Counted from the stretch's first letter, positions 27,801-37,661 are shown. The stretch is 64,000 nt of DNA from Phoronis australis (GCA_002633005.1 NMRA01000975.1:6175-70174); one strand, 5' to 3'. The notes: generated by a model from the sequence alone, not told the origin. Numbers and translations: made by a program.

Positions 27801-30800
27801 CCCCATTTGTGCAGGGGTTGGTACTGCTAAAGACGCAACGACGTCCCTTATGCCAATGAGAACTACCAAGAAGTCTTTACCAGTTTTACACCAAAAAACG
27901 AAACACGTTTGAATTGTAACAGATTTTTGATGAAAATTTGTCGTTTCAATACAAAAATTGCTATGTCAGAAGCACTAAACCGCTGTATGAAGTCAGTGGT
28001 GATCCATTCCTTACTGTGCGTGTAAGTGGCAGCAAAATTTGTTGACGATCGTTCATCGGACTGCAGAGCAGCATAAAATCTCCCGTGCACAACGCAGCTT
28101 AAGCCGGGCGCACGCGGTGTGCGGCTTAGTTGTGTTCGCTTTGTAATCAGCTCAGATTTGGCTCCGTCGCGTTCGGCTGCTGCCAATCCACTATCTGTAC
28201 TACTTCGAACGCGCGATATCCGACAGGCTAACATGGCTGTATTGTGTAGAGGGCCTGAACAGTTCTCATCGCATCATGGATGAAACCCGGACATGTCGTC
28301 GGGAATTTTTAGCTACAACGGCATTTGCAAAGGGCACGAGAATTTGTCACAAGTCGTTTTAAAATAAGAATTTTTCTAAACACGCAAGTTAATGTCAGGC
28401 GTGCAAGTTCATTGTCATAGTCGAACAGTGTGACTAAATACAAACGAAACAGAAACACAAGTCAGTCGCACTACAACGAAAAACCAACTACAGGTTTCAG
28501 TATATTTCCCTGTTGTATTTCCATCAGAAATTTTCGTTGTCCGGGACTCGGTGATTCTTTTCTAAGATAAAGCGAGGAACACAAGACATACGCAAGATAT
28601 ATTCGAGAAACAATCGACTTACGGTCGTATCATCGTTAAGGCAAGGTAAACACAGAGCCAGTGATACCGATTCTCATCGGATTCAAGATTTATAGAGTAG
28701 CAATCTTCCATTGAACGCATGTGAGCTGCGTCGATCCGACCGAGTTTTGCATTTTTGACAAATTTTCTTTGTCCGAAATTAGCGGGACGACATTGTTCAA
28801 AATTTATGGACCATTGAAAAACAGTTTTGAACCTTGCACGCATATTGTAGATCATGAAAAATTCATTTTGGAAATATTTATTCTTGTCCCAACATGACAG
28901 GCAGTCCGAAAATTGGGCGACTTTACCCTATAGTCGATGCTGATGACTTGGGTGAATAAACTAAAGTACGCCACGACGGTGGACAACATATCGGCCTTTA
29001 TGTCCAATAATCACCACACGAGTCAACTGAGACAAGCTAAACAAAGGTCCATTTTGTGATTTCTAGATCATCTCGGGCGCTCGTTTTAAATAGGCCTATT
29101 TAATTTAGTCTAAACAGTTTGCAATTTGGCTACATAAAGACAAACGGTCACTTTTTTCTTTGCGTCCTCCCTACATCATAACTATCGATCATCACAAGCC
29201 TATTGGAATACCATCAATTTTACTCTTAATACCTGGAAATTCAACTTCGGTTCGGCCAAAAACAAATGAATTTGCCGTGCGATAAATTGGTGCAAATAAA
29301 CTAACCTTATTTGTTTGAGAGTTTTAAAGAGTTCTTCAGTTAACGCAAAGTCGAATATATAATATTCAAAGTTGAATAAATTCCTTTTCACTCCAGTTCT
29401 TGTGCGCACATTCAAAATTAGAAAGTCGGCATATCGTCACTCGTTGATATTGTTTTGAACTAATCACCTCCTACCTTGAGTATTTGGCCGTCGTCTGGAT
29501 ACTGGTCCAAAATTGATCTCATTTGTTGTATCAGGCTCGGCTGTATGATGTCAAAATCTATAAATGTCGTAAGAGATTCACCATTCAAATCAGAGAATGA
29601 ATACAAGAAGTGTATCAATTTGAACTGTCAGCTATTTTTCGAACGGGAATGGCCACGGTGAATTTTTTCATCCAGAGTCAAATTAAGCGCTCTTGATAGA
29701 GACACGCTGTCGCGAGTCATAGACACGATATAAAAAAAAACACAATTTTTACTTTCATTAACTATACACGGGAATATTTGTCAACTAAAGCTGTCTCTCT
29801 CTTACATGCACACAATCAAAGTGACCAGTTTTAATTATCACAGTATAGCTTGAAGATGGTTCGTCGATAAATAATCACGTGTCGTAAAAAAGGATTCATC
29901 GTTTATACCAGTGAAACATAATTCATCTTAGTAAACCATTGAATCCAACTGGAAAACTGACAACACAAGACACATAATTCTCGTAAAACAAATGAAATAA
30001 TCACTTCACTATACTCTTGCAGCAATTCCAGGAATTGCACCTTATGCACTTACAATAACAGACTTTCTCTCAATTTCCTTTAGCGTAATAACGAATATGA
30101 AGACAAAGGACGCAAATTTTTGTATTCAGAGAGATTGGCATGCGTCAATTTTGACTAACATCTAAGAAAATAATATTATGCGATTTTGATATGATTCAAA
30201 ATAGCGGACTCTCATGATATTGTAACGTATTTACGTACGTCTGACTTGGATGTTAACCACATTTCCTCCACCGGATTCAAAATGGGATTGCGTGTATAAT
30301 GATACCAGTTTGGCAAAACAAGGTGAAAGAAAAACCATGCAAAACTTACCGACCGAATTCACTGTGGCCTTGAACACCCAAACGAAAAGCAGCAGATGCG
30401 ACGACTGGCGTTAAACAGTATCAAATAAATTATGTCAAACTTAGTACAATAGTAATATTCGTCATGGCTGCAGCGCGACACTGATTAAGTGAACTTCAAG
30501 GGAAAGGCAACCATTTTTATGTCATTTCTAGCAAAAACAAGGTTTTTTGATTATCCTACATATATTTTTCACTTATAACAGCTTTTCGCAATTTAATTAA
30601 TTATTCTTCCTTTACTCCGGAAGTCACGTTTTGGGAAGCAAGAATTTCGCGCCAATTTCTTTTGATATAATGTGACTGTGAGAGCTGTTGAGTCAGTGTG
30701 GCATGTTGACTGACTCGTAAACAAAAGCAAACGACGACCAAACTAATCACAACAGAGGTAGAACAATGACTGACTCGGCAAGCCCGACAGTCAGACTATT

Positions 30801-31138
30801 TGAAAAGAAATTGGGGCGAAATACTTGCTTCCCAAAAACGTCACTTACGGAGTAAAGGACGAGTAATTGTTTAAATTACAAAAAGCTGTAATTAAATGAA
30901 AAATATGTCTGGGATAATCAACGAACCTTATTTTTGCTAAAAATGACAAGAAAAAAGATTGCCTTCACCTTTAAGTCTTAACCAGGAGTGTTTTCAGACG
31001 ATTTAATTAATATTCTATTCGTCCAGGGACGCCTTTATGTATTGCGCAATTTAGTGAAGAAAATACTGCAATGACGATGAACACAAACACACACATTAAG
31101 GCCTACTCACCCTGCATATTTTGGATTAGACCAGCCAT
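12556..31138 (-). CDS. Sacsin-like gene B, complete (about 3219 aa)
   Basis: Seven exons join with consistent phases: 31111-31138 (coding part), 29475-29557, 26987-27103, 24693-24840, 22996-24549, 15294-22711 and 12556-12867. The product is about 3219 residues against 4579 for human sacsin. Repeat 1 starts near residue 10, with N-box [11 protein letters not shown] (Asn42, Asp45) and [15 protein letters not shown] (112-126). Repeat 2 starts near 1330, with [11 protein letters not shown] (Asn near 1364) and [17 protein letters not shown] domain has His-Pro-Asp intact near 2992-2994. HEPN spans about 3079-3219. No N-terminal ubiquitin-like domain is visible, and only two N-boxes are seen where human sacsin has three repeats. 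Family knowledge suggests ATPase-driven co-chaperone action through Hsp70, with the HEPN domain binding nucleotides; the cellular target is unknown. The gene is intact, with no internal stop or frameshift. Confidence 0.88.
12978..13360. repeat. Interspersed repeat, copy 2 (partner at 2225-2925)
   Basis: This is collinear with two blocks of the copy in gene A intron 2, sharing CATACGCCTT, TTTTATCGTCTGCAAAACAC, AACGCGCGCCAA, AAGATCGTTTTTACGG and CCCATGTCATAAA. It is shorter between the blocks. The element type is unknown. Confidence 0.6.
13832..13996 (-). other. Candidate alternative terminal exon or gene fragment (54 codons)
   Basis: This is an open minus-strand frame from an acceptor-like CTGCAG to TAG. 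It reads [20 protein letters not shown], then [20 protein letters not shown], then [14 protein letters not shown]. Composition looks coding rather than random, but I recognise no family. It lies inside the last intron of gene B and its acceptor is phase 0, the same phase as the exon 6 donor. Splicing CHQ to it would replace the HEPN second half. A pseudogene or retro-fragment of another gene is equally possible. Confidence 0.3.
15294..22711 (-). CDS. Gene B exon 6, 7.4-kb giant exon
   Basis: This is one uninterrupted 7418-bp exon (2472 codons plus two bases), acceptor ATTGCAG|AGAAAA, donor CAG|GTAAGC. It holds the C-terminal part of repeat 1 and all of repeat 2 ([56 protein letters not shown]). 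The J domain ([11 protein letters not shown]) and the first HEPN half ([18 protein letters not shown] to ACHKCHQ) follow. Giant exons are typical of sacsin genes; the human gene has a last exon above 12 kb. Unlike human, the HEPN domain is split by an intron after CHQ. Many short open frames on the other strand are shadows of this exon. Confidence 0.93.
22712..22995 (-). other. Gene B intron 5 (284 bp)
   Basis: This is a short intron with canonical GTAAGT donor and TTGCAG acceptor. It joins AAG-TCC-G to AG-AAA-ACG, giving Ser-Glu-Lys-Thr. Nothing else is seen in it. Confidence 0.8.
22996..24549 (-). CDS. Gene B exon 5 (rest of ATPase domain 1 and linker)
   Basis: This exon is 1554 bp, phase 1 at both ends. 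It begins [20 protein letters not shown], the typical sacsin motif after HxTD. It continues through [18 protein letters not shown] and [10 protein letters not shown], all hallmarks of the repeat, and ends [13 protein letters not shown] before the donor CCG|GTAAGT. Confidence 0.9.
24693..24840 (-). CDS. Gene B exon 4 (GPALY to [14 protein letters not shown])
   Basis: This exon is 148 bp, acceptor ACTATAG, donor ACAG|GTATTT, ending in phase 1. It opens with [20 protein letters not shown] and carries the glycine-rich [15 protein letters not shown], the counterpart of the sacsin nucleotide-lid motif. The split codon G|AT restores Asp at the family's conserved HxTD. Confidence 0.88.
25000..25300 (+). 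repeat. CT-rich tandem repeat, about 72-82 bp unit
   Basis: Four degenerate units start near 25000, 25072, 25152 and 25234. Each has a form of CCCACCCCA-TTCCAC-GGTC followed by TCCCTCCCTCACACACTCC. On the transcribed minus strand it is a long purine-rich run within a gene B intron. Confidence 0.7.
25949..26127 (+). repeat. Minisatellite, seven units of 24-28 bp
   Basis: Units follow the pattern ATCAGGTGCATGCGCCTATT plus CCCCAC. Variation includes GTGTGTGCG insertion and loss of GCA. The last two full units are nearly identical (CATCAGGTTATGCGCCTATA). It lies in gene B intron 3. Confidence 0.75.
26987..27103 (-). CDS. Gene B exon 3 (ATPase N-box of repeat 1)
   Basis: This exon is 117 bp, phase 0 at both ends. 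It encodes 39 residues from [11 protein letters not shown] to ELVHFQ. The conserved Asn and Asp of the GHKL N-box are present. Fourteen of 117 bases differ from the gene A exon by eye. Confidence 0.88.
27104..29474 (-). other. Gene B intron 2
   Basis: The intron contains a GATGAT-type short tandem stretch at about 27136-27170. TTTTAAAGGAGAGCACC at about 27413 resembles one end of a TTAA-type transposon. A 123-codon minus frame at 27863-28234 has no recognisable family and is GC-rich near 28080-28230. No gene is supported. Confidence 0.5.
29475..29557 (-). CDS. Gene B exon 2 (FDIIQPS...GQILK)
   Basis: This exon is 83 bp, acceptor ATTTATAG, donor AAG|GTAGG, phase 1 to phase 0. The split codon G|AT gives Asp, so the protein reads [15 protein letters not shown]. 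It is the amphipathic lead into the ATPase N-box and is equivalent to gene A 5119-5201. Confidence 0.85.
29558..31110 (-). other. Gene B intron 1
   Basis: This is the intron between the start exon and exon 2. It contains the long-armed inverted repeat at 30495-30974. Nothing else is recognised. Confidence 0.6.
30495..30974. mobile_element. Long-inverted-repeat DNA transposon (TTAA type), 480 bp
   Basis: Arms of about 200 bp, 30495-30697 and 30768-30974, are reverse complements with scattered differences. Matched anchors are GCAAAAACAAGG with CCTTATTTTTGC, CCTTTACTCCGGAAGT with ACTTACGGAGTAAAGG, and GGGAAGCAAG with CTTGCTTCCC. The right edge reads CACCTTTAA; the left reads TTCAAGGG, so the left TTAA appears mutated. 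A central loop of about 70 bp cannot encode a transposase. It sits in gene B intron 1, so the pre-mRNA could fold into a long hairpin. Confidence 0.75.
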
Positions 31139-31176
31139 CGTGGCCTGATGTCCTTTGTCAAAAGCTTCCTGGTTTG
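31111..31176 (-). CDS. Gene B exon 1 (contains translation start)
   Basis: The exon runs from acceptor ATATTTTAG to donor CAGG|GTGAGT. It contains Met-Ala-Gly-Leu-Ile-Gln-Asn-Met-Gln and one base of the next codon. The ATG at 31138 is in GCCACGATGG context and matches the gene A start. The frame is open upstream to the acceptor (NQEAFDKGHQAT), so a more distant start in a further 5' exon is possible. I treat 31139-31176 as probable 5' leader. Confidence 0.6.
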
Positions 31177-32188
31177 CTAAAATATAACATAATACTGCGT
31201 ACAGTCGGTGGCCATTGTAGGCCTACTACCGTAAGATACAGGGCCCCTTTTATCAAAGGACGGTCGCACCCGGGGTCTTAGCTCAGTGAGACGCTGGAAG
31301 GCAGGAAGTGTCAGAGTTAAAAGTGTTCCTATCGTTGATGTGAGCTTCTTTACTCAATGAAGCGGAAAGTGTGGCCTAATGAGGGGAATTTCGCTTTTTA
31401 AGTACTAATTTCAGAGGGTGAATCATGGGGCCGATATTCGATCAAAACCGAGAACTGAGAGCACTGGAATACATTATATTTTCGTGATCTTATTATAAAT
31501 TGCGAATTCTCGTTGAAGACAGATAACAAATTAATTACGCTTAAAATACGTTGACATTTAATGAGCGAACTTCCTCCAGCAGAGCGTTGGGCTGCAACCG
31601 TGGGGGTTGTAGGCAGAGATCTTGAAATGCTTTAAGTTCGATTCCCTCTCAGTTGAGGCTGGTCTCAGAAAATCACTTTCTGGTCGATAAAGTCACGACG
31701 TTTATGACGGTGGGCGTTCATGAATGTGAATTACGATCATTCTAAAGTCTATAGTTTTGTAGATAATTGACTATAAATACACCGACTAGTTGATCAGGTC
31801 CTACATAATCTTAACAGAGTCGGGTCATAAGCGGACAACATAAACAGGGCCACGGCGGGTCCGTCAGAAGCGAGCCTGCTTCACGTGTGCGGTGTGCCGA
31901 TAACATTAACAGGGCCTCACGGGTGTTTGTGAAGATAACACACCTGGCTCAGATTAATCACTCCTGCATGTATTTAGAACTACTACTGAAAGGGAAAGAA
32001 GCTGACCCAAACAATCCAATCATGACTGGAAATTTTTATATAGCTGTACATCGGGAATAAACCCGTGTATTCTGTCAAATGATAAGTTATGATTTAACCT
32101 ATTTACCGCTAAAATGGTCTTGTTTAATATAGTGTTCTTTACTTCCTTATTTCTTCAGACTAAGCCCACAAAATTTCAGGTAACGCCG

Positions 32189-32320
32189 TAGGCGGCGCCC
32201 CTCGACTACCTATACACAACAGAGACTCAGGGGCTACAATACTCCCCATCACTCACGGGCGGCGCAGCACTGAAAAAGTGGGGGCTATAGCCTCCCGGCA
32301 CCCTATGGTGCGCCGCCCAT
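32189..32320. repeat. Small GC-rich inverted repeat, MITE-like
   Basis: GTAGGCGGCGCCCC near 32189 is partly complementary to GGTGCGCCGCCCAT near 32307, enclosing a GC-rich segment unlike its AT-rich surroundings. The element is degenerate; no target duplication was identified. Confidence 0.35.
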
Positions 32321-33935
32321 GTCACAGTCTGTGCTAATTTCATCCCATGGCGGAAGGCCAAATCCGTGCACGGAATAAGAGGTTTTCACCTCGCCAACAA
32401 TTAAACTTTCACTTAAGAATCCGCTTACTTTCTTCAGTGATCCTTTTTTGTTCTACACATATCTTCCATAATGCGATGAAGCATATTTACGGGAATTATG
32501 GTGATTGGCGAAGAAGTTTAATACCACCCTTTTGGTTACCGTTAACTTTTTCACCGCGCGCGATACCAAAGAAAATGAAGTCGCCAGAGACCGTAGAGAG
32601 ATCACGCGAGTTAGGCCACGAAAAACGCGAGGACTGAACGAATTTGCAAAATGTAAAATGGGAAAATATTCGGTGGAATTTATAATATGTGTGTCCCTTG
32701 TACAATTTGTTCGTCAACACGCGAGATTTCGCAAAACTTCCTCAAAATGGCACCCGGTGAGGGAAGCTTGAGCAAATCACGACAGATTTCCATGCATAAA
32801 GTATGTTCATATTAAATTAATTTGTCTCCAGAGTCATGATATGTTAATTAGTTACTCGATGTGTGTGTGTATATGCATGTTTCATTTGATGTTACTCGCT
32901 GTATTTTGAGATGAGTAACTTTTATACGGGTGTAGTCCTACTATCGCCCCTGTATTACAGGGCCATGCGATTCCACAGTAATAGCCTGACGACAAACTAT
33001 CAGTGTTATCCAAGCCCAGAAATTACTATAAAAACTTGTCTTTGACAGAAAACACACCTAGGTTGAATGCCGCTAAAAATAATCCCGTTATCGAAATTGA
33101 TATGAGGATAAAAGTATGAAATTCAAACCAACCTTTTTCTCTACTTGTACTTGGGTAGGCCTAGCCAGCTCCCCACCCTGACTGTTTCCATGGTGCAATC
33201 ACGAGATACTTTTTTCTTCGAAAATGATTTTCTGGCGTTTTGCCGCTTGTGTCAGTGGGAAAAACATGCGCATTCTGTGCGCTCTGTAATATTCTTCGAA
33301 ATCACCTGGTTTTGGATTTCTTCGAAATAACACCCAAGTTGGGCTGGTTCTCCCACCTGTCGCCAGGTGGCGAAACCGTCTCGTCGTTCGCCCAGGGCTC
33401 ACACTCTGACGTCAAGCCTATATGAAGCCAGAGGGTCTGTGCAGTCTGTGGAGGAGACAACTGGTCTAGGAGTTGTTTCGTCTTCATTCGGAGACCTCGG
33501 AGCGGGCTCAGACCGCCTTGTGTAAATTTTTGATACCTTGATCGGAGGGTTTTACCTAAGACATCATCTTGTTCTTTTCAGGTGACCGTTGTCAGTGTTG
33601 GATTGTAGCCTGAATACATATACCGGTACATCTGTACACAGATAGACCTTCATATCCGACCAGTATAACAGTCATCTGTCCAGTGCGTGTGAAGTAAGTT
33701 GATTCCTCTGAGATACAGTGCTGTAGTGGGACGATGACGCATGTAGGCGCAGCCAACCACCTTTTGGAATTTTAATTAACAGACAGTTTAGTAGAACTTG
33801 GGAGAGACAGAGGGTTTTAATAAAACATTATTTCTTTCCTTTTCAGTAGAGTGACCGTTATCATATTGTTGGATGGTATCCTGACTTAAGAGCATGAGCT
33901 GTCTTACAACCATCTCTTGTGGGGCTTTTCATTTG

Positions 33936-34150
33936 CCCATCTTACCAGAGATTAGTATTTTTACCTTACTTATGTTTAGTCACTGCGTATTACTTGTAAG
34001 TGTATTAGTCATAATAAATTACCTTACTTGTAATTGTATTTGTCATAATAAATGACCTTATGTCGCCTACCCCGGTCTTTGTTTCATCTCTGGTAACGAG
34101 CTGGTGACGCACGAAGTAGTATACATCATTCGGTACATATGTCGATCATG
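33936..34150 (+). repeat. LTR-like repeat, copy 1 (partner 53367-53540)
   Basis: It shares TGCCCATCTTACCAGAGATTA, a run of CATAATAAATGAC, the TTTCATCT-(C/T)TGGTAACGAGCT block and TATGTCGATCATAAAT with 53367-53540. A polyadenylation-like AATAAA followed by TGGTAACGAGCTGGTGACGC could be the 3' end of an LTR and a primer-binding-like site. The long-terminal-repeat reading is inference. Confidence 0.45.
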
Positions 34151-34653
34151 AATGATTTACATCTACACAAATAAACCTTCAAATCTAGATTCTGCCAATT
34201 GTGTTGTGTGCCAGTGAAGTCTGTGAACTTTATGATGCAAATGATATTGAAAAGGTCCAAAAGGTTTTTTTCGGGATTTTTGGAGTGGAGTTCCGACTAG
34301 TCAGGGAGTGCTCTAGTGATTGTGGCAGCCAAGGCTCAGAAGTTGGAAAACGTATTAATAATTCAAGGAATGGAAAAATCATAAAATATTGGCTGAAGCT
34401 GATAACAGCTGACCTACAGCAAGAGGTACGTTTCAGTAGAATACAGAATCAACAACACAATTTGGCAAAAAAACTTGAAGGGTTGTTCTGGTTTAGGTCT
34501 AAATGTGAACATTTTGTTGAAAACCCATGCCATGGGGAACACAGATAATTTTAGACAAAACGAGCTTCATTGACTGACAAAAAACAAACAATAAAAAACA
34601 AAAGAAAAACCGCGTTGTGAATTCCAATCGGCGTGCACTAAATACACAAAGGA
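34149..34653 (+). repeat. Left direct repeat flanking the sacsin pseudogene fragment
   Basis: It matches 35868-36296 in the same orientation. Shared words include GATTTACATCTAC, GCCAATTGTGTTGTGTG, GATGCAAATGATATTGAAA, AGAAGTTGGAAAACG, TTGGCTGAAGCTGATAACA and CGAGCTTCATTGA. The left copy is somewhat longer. No retroviral frame is seen in it. Confidence 0.7.
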
Positions 34654-34760
34654 TTGTTTAATGGCAACGTCGAAGTCGTGTAACAAAACCAGCAGACGAT
34701 ATCATGTTGTTAGTCTGTTCAAAAAGATAGGAAACTAGCCCTGAATTTCCATTTTACCGA

Positions 34761-35847
34761 ACATGCGGTGATCACTGATAACTACTAATGGTGTCCTTTG
34801 AAGTTTTTCTTGCTCAGAATAACTCAATACAGTACGATTGAAACACGAATAAATGTTTTTCATTACGGTTACAATTAGGCCAGTGTCTCATGCTTGTTGA
34901 TGTTCATTCGGTTTATGCATTTGGATTGAGCAGCACAAATTAGAGCAGTGACTGACGACAAGAGATGATGGTGGCTGCATATAAACACCCAAAGACCCAG
35001 CTAGACTCTTACTGATGTTTGAAAAGCCCGTTAAGATAACGGCGGAGCTCCAACACAAATGAAAGTTACCACTGCCAAGAACAGCCCCATTAAACTTTGC
35101 GAATCTTTCTTCATTGAAGCAGGCATGTAGTTGGATGATTTCAGGAGACAGTCGAGCTACAAAATCTATATCCTTCAACTGGTGGAGGACGTCAACATGT
35201 TCTTTATGATTTTCCAAAAGATAACTAGTCAAAAGCCGCGACTTTCTGAACTTGTCTTCATAATCTAGTTCACTATCAAGACATGCAATGGTCTGAGCAA
35301 AACTGACTAACTAGTCATCTGAAACAGTTTGCTGTAACCCAATTTCTAACAAGAAGGAATGCCAACCTGAACTCTTGAATGGTACAGGAGGGAAATTTCG
35401 CTCTTCCAACATCTCGGCAAAAATGTCCAGCTCCCAATCGAAGAACTCACGAGCTGTGCATAGTATCCCACTTTCTCCTTTAATGAACGGGGCATTTCTC
35501 AGACTTGACAAGAACGACTTACGCTTTTGATGGTCTCTAAAGCCTGGCATGATATGGTCTTTTATATACGTTAGATGGTCAAGTCTTCCATTCCCTGACA
35601 TTTCACCAAAATGTTGAAGTATGTAGTTGGCATACAGATCGGACCGTTCAATCCTCTCGATTCCAAGACAATCCATCACTTGTCTGTCTTGGACCATTCT
35701 GTCCAAGAACACAACACTGCTATCGCTTTCCCAAACGTGAGCATCTGTAGATGGCACATTATATGTGAGCACCACGCCTCGTTTGTCTTCGAGTTTGATA
35801 AGAGACCCGCCTTTAGTGCAAAAAAGTGCTTAAAAGCACCTGCCATT
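34761..35847 (-). pseudogene. Sacsin-like pseudogene fragment
   Basis: About 1.07 kb is closely similar to the giant exon of gene B, matching roughly 17069-18150 in the same orientation. It is a middle slice of the coding region only, without the start, ATPase motifs, J domain or HEPN. It carries a Gln-to-TAG change at 35311-35313 and a Trp-to-TGA change at 34888-34890, plus a 6-bp deletion near 35155. The right edge has a short inverted duplication (35826-35847). The segment is flanked by direct repeats. It is a dead partial copy of gene B or a close paralog. Confidence 0.88.
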
Positions 35848-35867
35848 AAAATTGTTGGATTTTATCC

Positions 35868-36296
35868 TGAATAAATGATTTACATCTACGCAAATAAACC
35901 TTCTTATTAGATTTTGCCAATTGTGTTGTGTGTCAGTGAAGTTTGATGCAAATGATATTGAAATGGTCCAAATGATTTTTTTTCGGATTGTTTTGGAGTT
36001 CATCTAGTAAGGGAGTACTCCAGTGATTGTGTCAGTCAGGTCTGAGAAGTTGGAAAACGATTATTGATAATTCAAGGAACGGCAAACTTATTGGCTGAAG
36101 CTGATAACAACTGACCGACATCAAGAGGTTTGGCAGAAAACTTGAAAGGTTGTTCGAGTTTAGATCTAAAGGGGAATACTAGTTGAAAACCTATGGAATA
36201 CGAGCTTCATTGAATGACAAAAAATAAACAAAAATTAAAACAAAACAAAACCCGCGTTGTGAATTCCGAAACCGCGCACACTAAATACACAGGTAC
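35868..36296 (+). repeat. Right direct repeat flanking the sacsin pseudogene fragment
   Basis: This is the partner of 34149-34653, slightly shorter by internal deletions. Both copies run through GCGTTGTGAATTCC and end at ACTAAATACACA. The left copy then enters the 110-bp segment also seen at 10413; the right copy does not. Confidence 0.7.
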
Positions 36297-37344
36297 ACTC
36301 TTTGTGGTCTGGTTACAGCACAGCGGTGCTGCCGATAGTGGTGTTTGGCTTATTCACTTGTATTATGTTTTCCCGGCCCAAACCTTCAATGATCAGACAT
36401 TTTTGCTAGGATTCAGAGATGCATTTGTAAATTTTGCTCTCGCTTTTATCACCCCGGCCAACCCGCGGTCGAGAACGACCGGAAAGCGATAAAGAACGAA
36501 ACCGGTTGCGAGAAGCGAAGCCAGGCAAGGTGAGTAAATTTGATGAATTTACGTTGTTTTTACTTCCATTGTGAAAACAGAGACACGAGTTCAAGGCGTA
36601 ACACATTGAGGAAGGGCAAATAGAGGTTTGGGCTGGTTTCTTTTCCAATTACTGGAGATAAGTTACGTTGAACGAGGCATCGCTTGAGTCAAAGGGGATG
36701 CGTATGTCATTTTAGCAAATTGCGGTTATTTTTGGCACTAAATCAATAAATTGACCATGAAGTTATGAAGAAGCGACTTGTGAAAATATAACACAACGCT
36801 TGTTTTTCGTAGTTTTGTCAGGATTTCTGATTCTTCGACACTTTCCTGTTGAAAGATGCGATCGAGAACGCCAAGATAAGCAATCGGAAACGCAAATTTT
36901 TGTTTGTTTATGCGATCGAGAACGCATCGTGGTGTGCCGAACAGTTATAAACTTTTTACTTATAGAACGTGAAAAGGGTTACAAAATAAGTGTGGTGCAA
37001 TGAATTAATCACATTTTGAGTCATTACTGTTACTTTCGTTTCCAAACTAAACAATATCCTAGCATTACCATTAAATTAAAATGAGCGGCTACATGTACAT
37101 CAAGCCATATTTTACTATGATTATTGATATTTTCACAAATGAATTTATTTTCATGTTCACTGTTATTACTGTGAGGCGAGATTCAACGAACAGATTTATC
37201 AGGACGTGAATGTACACCCATACATACAGACATACTTTTAGATGAAACCAAGTGGAACAAGTGGTTCTAAACTAAGACTCATCCAGCAATTTTTCCTTTT
37301 GGTGTGTAAGCCAGGAGTAAACAAACTGTTGATGCAGATGAAAG

Positions 37345-37661
37345 CAGTGGCGAATTTAGGAGGGGGGGGGGGTATCAAGGGAGCCATGCCCCCTAAAATT
37401 CTCCTAAATGCCATTTGGCAGTCCGGGGTGCGAATTGCCGACTAGCATATGCGCGCACCCAAGTGGGCTCGAGGGGTTATTACGCAATTCATAGGCCTTG
37501 AACAAACCCCGTGTACCTTTTTAGTAATAAGGTCCACAAACCCAAAATTTCGAGGCCCCTGCATCTCTACATTTTAGGCTGGGCGCGCGCACGTGGCAAA
37601 ATTCTGACTATGATTTTTGTGCCCTGCCCCCCCCCAACTCAAAATCCTGGATCCGCCCCTG
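37345..37661. mobile_element. Non-autonomous DNA transposon with CAGTGGCG / CGCCCCTG ends
   Basis: The 317-bp element starts CAGTGGCGAATTTAGGAGGG and ends AAAATCCTGGATCCGCCCCTG, imperfect terminal inverted repeats next to poly-G and poly-C runs. It is bounded by a 5-bp direct repeat GAAAG (37340-37344 and 37662-37666), probably the target-site duplication. Termini reading CAGGGGCGGATCCAGG on the complement are a widespread invertebrate transposon end type; the superfamily is left open. It has no coding capacity. Confidence 0.7.

Noticed and set aside
27863-28234. 123-codon minus-strand frame in gene B intron 2
   Set aside because: No homology recognised, no fitting splice sites or context; only its local GC content is unusual.
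36406-36540. GC-richer stretch ending in CAAG|GTGAGT, possible 5' exon
   Set aside because: A good donor-like site but no partner acceptor exon or frame could be linked; a single GTGAGT is not enough.
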